DNA of 6,837 nucleotides, from the NCBI GenBank assembly GCA_946999025.1, contig CAMQBP010000102.1, positions 1-6,837 of the forward strand, given 5' to 3'. The stretch comes from an uncultured Prevotella sp. GTDB taxonomy: Bacteria > Bacteroidota > Bacteroidia > Bacteroidales > Bacteroidaceae. How positions within the stretch are numbered: the first letter of the stretch is position 1; each line of letters starts with the position of its first letter. The notes beneath the pieces were generated by a model. It was not told the DNA's origin. It did no database searches and saw only the letters and a list, made by a program, of their open reading frames with translations. Positions 6,348 to 6,837 of this stretch are shown here, piece by piece. A program made the translations under genes and the position numbers.

Positions 6348-6380
6348 ACAAGGTACAGACATCTTGCAAGATGAATCAAA
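6348..6380 (-). promoter_or_regulatory. Candidate promoter with internal palindrome
   Basis: Read on the - strand, TTTG (6380-6377) matches the Bacteroidetes -33 box. TACCTTGT (6355-6348) matches six of eight positions of the -7 box TAnnTTTG, and 21 bases separate them. The perfect 14-bp palindrome CATCTTGCAAGATG (6360-6373) lies wholly between the boxes, where an operator would be effective. It would drive the glsB-ybjQ pair with a leader of roughly 80-90 bases. A rival weak -7 candidate is GAAATTTG (6292-6285), nearer the gene, with no good -33 box. The remainder of the 163-base gap between the rhodanese and glsB-like genes shows no gene, tRNA or convincing terminator. Confidence 0.3.
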
Positions 6381-6424
6381 CTCTGTAGCCAGAACAACAT
6401 CCATCCTATGCGGCACCCGTCCTT

Positions 6425-6814
6425 TTAGGGAAGAACAGGTTTGCCTGCGTCTTCCCAACCCATAATTCCGTCACGGAGATTAACTACCTGATAGCCGGCC
6501 TTTACAAGTTTTTGAGCGGCCAACATGCTGCGTTTGCCCGAATGACAATAGACATACACCGGATTAGTGTGATCCAACTTTGCCTGCGCCTTTTCAATAA
6601 AGTCAGGCTGCTGCAAGTCTATATTTTCGGCATTGGCGATATGTCCTTGCGCATACTCTTCTGCCGAACGCACATCCAGCAATTGCACATGTCCGTCATA
6701 GAGGGCGTTTTCAAACTCGTCTGCTGTTACAGACTCGATTCCTTGATGACTGGAACAGCTTGCAAATAGCGTACTTAAAATCACGATAATAAAACCTTTT
6801 AATATGTTGTTCAT
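6425..6814 (-). CDS. Rhodanese-domain lipoprotein
   Basis: This is a single-domain rhodanese (129 residues) in an exported form. Residues 1-20 form a lipoprotein signal: a lysine near the start, the hydrophobic stretch FIIVILSTLF and a relaxed lipobox FASC with Cys20 as the lipidation site. The rhodanese domain spans about 27-128, with the DVR motif (47-49), GHI (57-59) and the active-site loop CHSGKR (90-95), whose Cys90 would carry the persulfide. The six-residue loop and Arg95 are typical of active sulfurtransferases. The residues after Cys20 (SSHQG) lack the acidic run of known Bacteroidetes surface-export signals, so periplasm-facing anchoring is more likely than surface display. The donor and acceptor are unknown; small rhodaneses of this kind handle sulfane sulfur or redox stress. 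The ATG at 6814 leaves 23 bases before the window end, and its promoter is not visible. Confidence 0.92.
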   Translation of the reverse strand: MNNILKGFIIVILSTLFASCSSHQGIESVTADEFENALYDGHVQLLDVRSAEEYAQGHIANAENIDLQQPDFIEKAQAKLDHTNPVYVYCHSGKRSMLAAQKLVKAGYQVVNLRDGIMGWEDAGKPVLP

Positions 6815-6837
6815 CCGTTTAGTTGCTCTTAATCATC

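Noticed and set aside
6262..6424. Possible tRNA or small RNA gene in the gap between the rhodanese and glsB-like genes
   Set aside because: No cloverleaf or strong hairpin with a T-run could be found by eye; only a short palindrome and weak promoter-like boxes.

Overview
The window reads as a chromosomal segment of a Bacteroidales bacterium, most likely Prevotella or a close relative. The evidence is threefold. The LysRS carries the roughly 75-residue C-terminal extension typical of Bacteroidetes. The gene order lysS-gpsA-pgi is one I recall from that order, and all three proteins look like their Bacteroides/Prevotella versions. Start codons are preceded by A-rich sequence rather than clear Shine-Dalgarno motifs. 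The genus is inference; no rRNA or other taxonomic marker is present.

Layout. On the + strand, four housekeeping genes lie in one run: lysyl-tRNA synthetase (23-1753), NAD(P)H glycerol-3-phosphate dehydrogenase (1843-2841), glucose-6-phosphate isomerase (2849-4207) and a beta-phosphoglucomutase-like HAD hydrolase (4214-4951). The last three are separated by only 6-7 bases and look co-transcribed. lysS is separated from gpsA by 89 bases of low-complexity heptamer repeats and a small hairpin. After the HAD gene comes a 150-base gap dominated by a 22-bp tandem repeat whose last, partial copy contains the start codon of a small exported protein of unknown role (5102-5698).

The rest is on the - strand, so transcription converges at 5695-5698, where two stop codons overlap. 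Reading leftward from the window's right end are a rhodanese-domain lipoprotein (6814-6425), a 163-base gap with a palindrome between promoter-like boxes, a GlsB/YeaQ-family small membrane protein (6261-6013) and a YbjQ-family protein (6012-5695). The last two abut with no spacer and in the same reading frame.

How the genes work together. GpsA and Pgi link glycolytic intermediates to phospholipid precursor and hexose phosphate supply, and the HAD enzyme plausibly acts on a sugar phosphate. The - strand genes are small envelope or stress-type proteins with no clear functional link to the + strand run. I see no mobile element, RNA gene, CRISPR array or defence system. The most unusual element is the 22-bp repeat array, each intact unit of which is a closed six-codon minigene ending one base before the next ATG. 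The in-frame glsB/ybjQ junction comes second.
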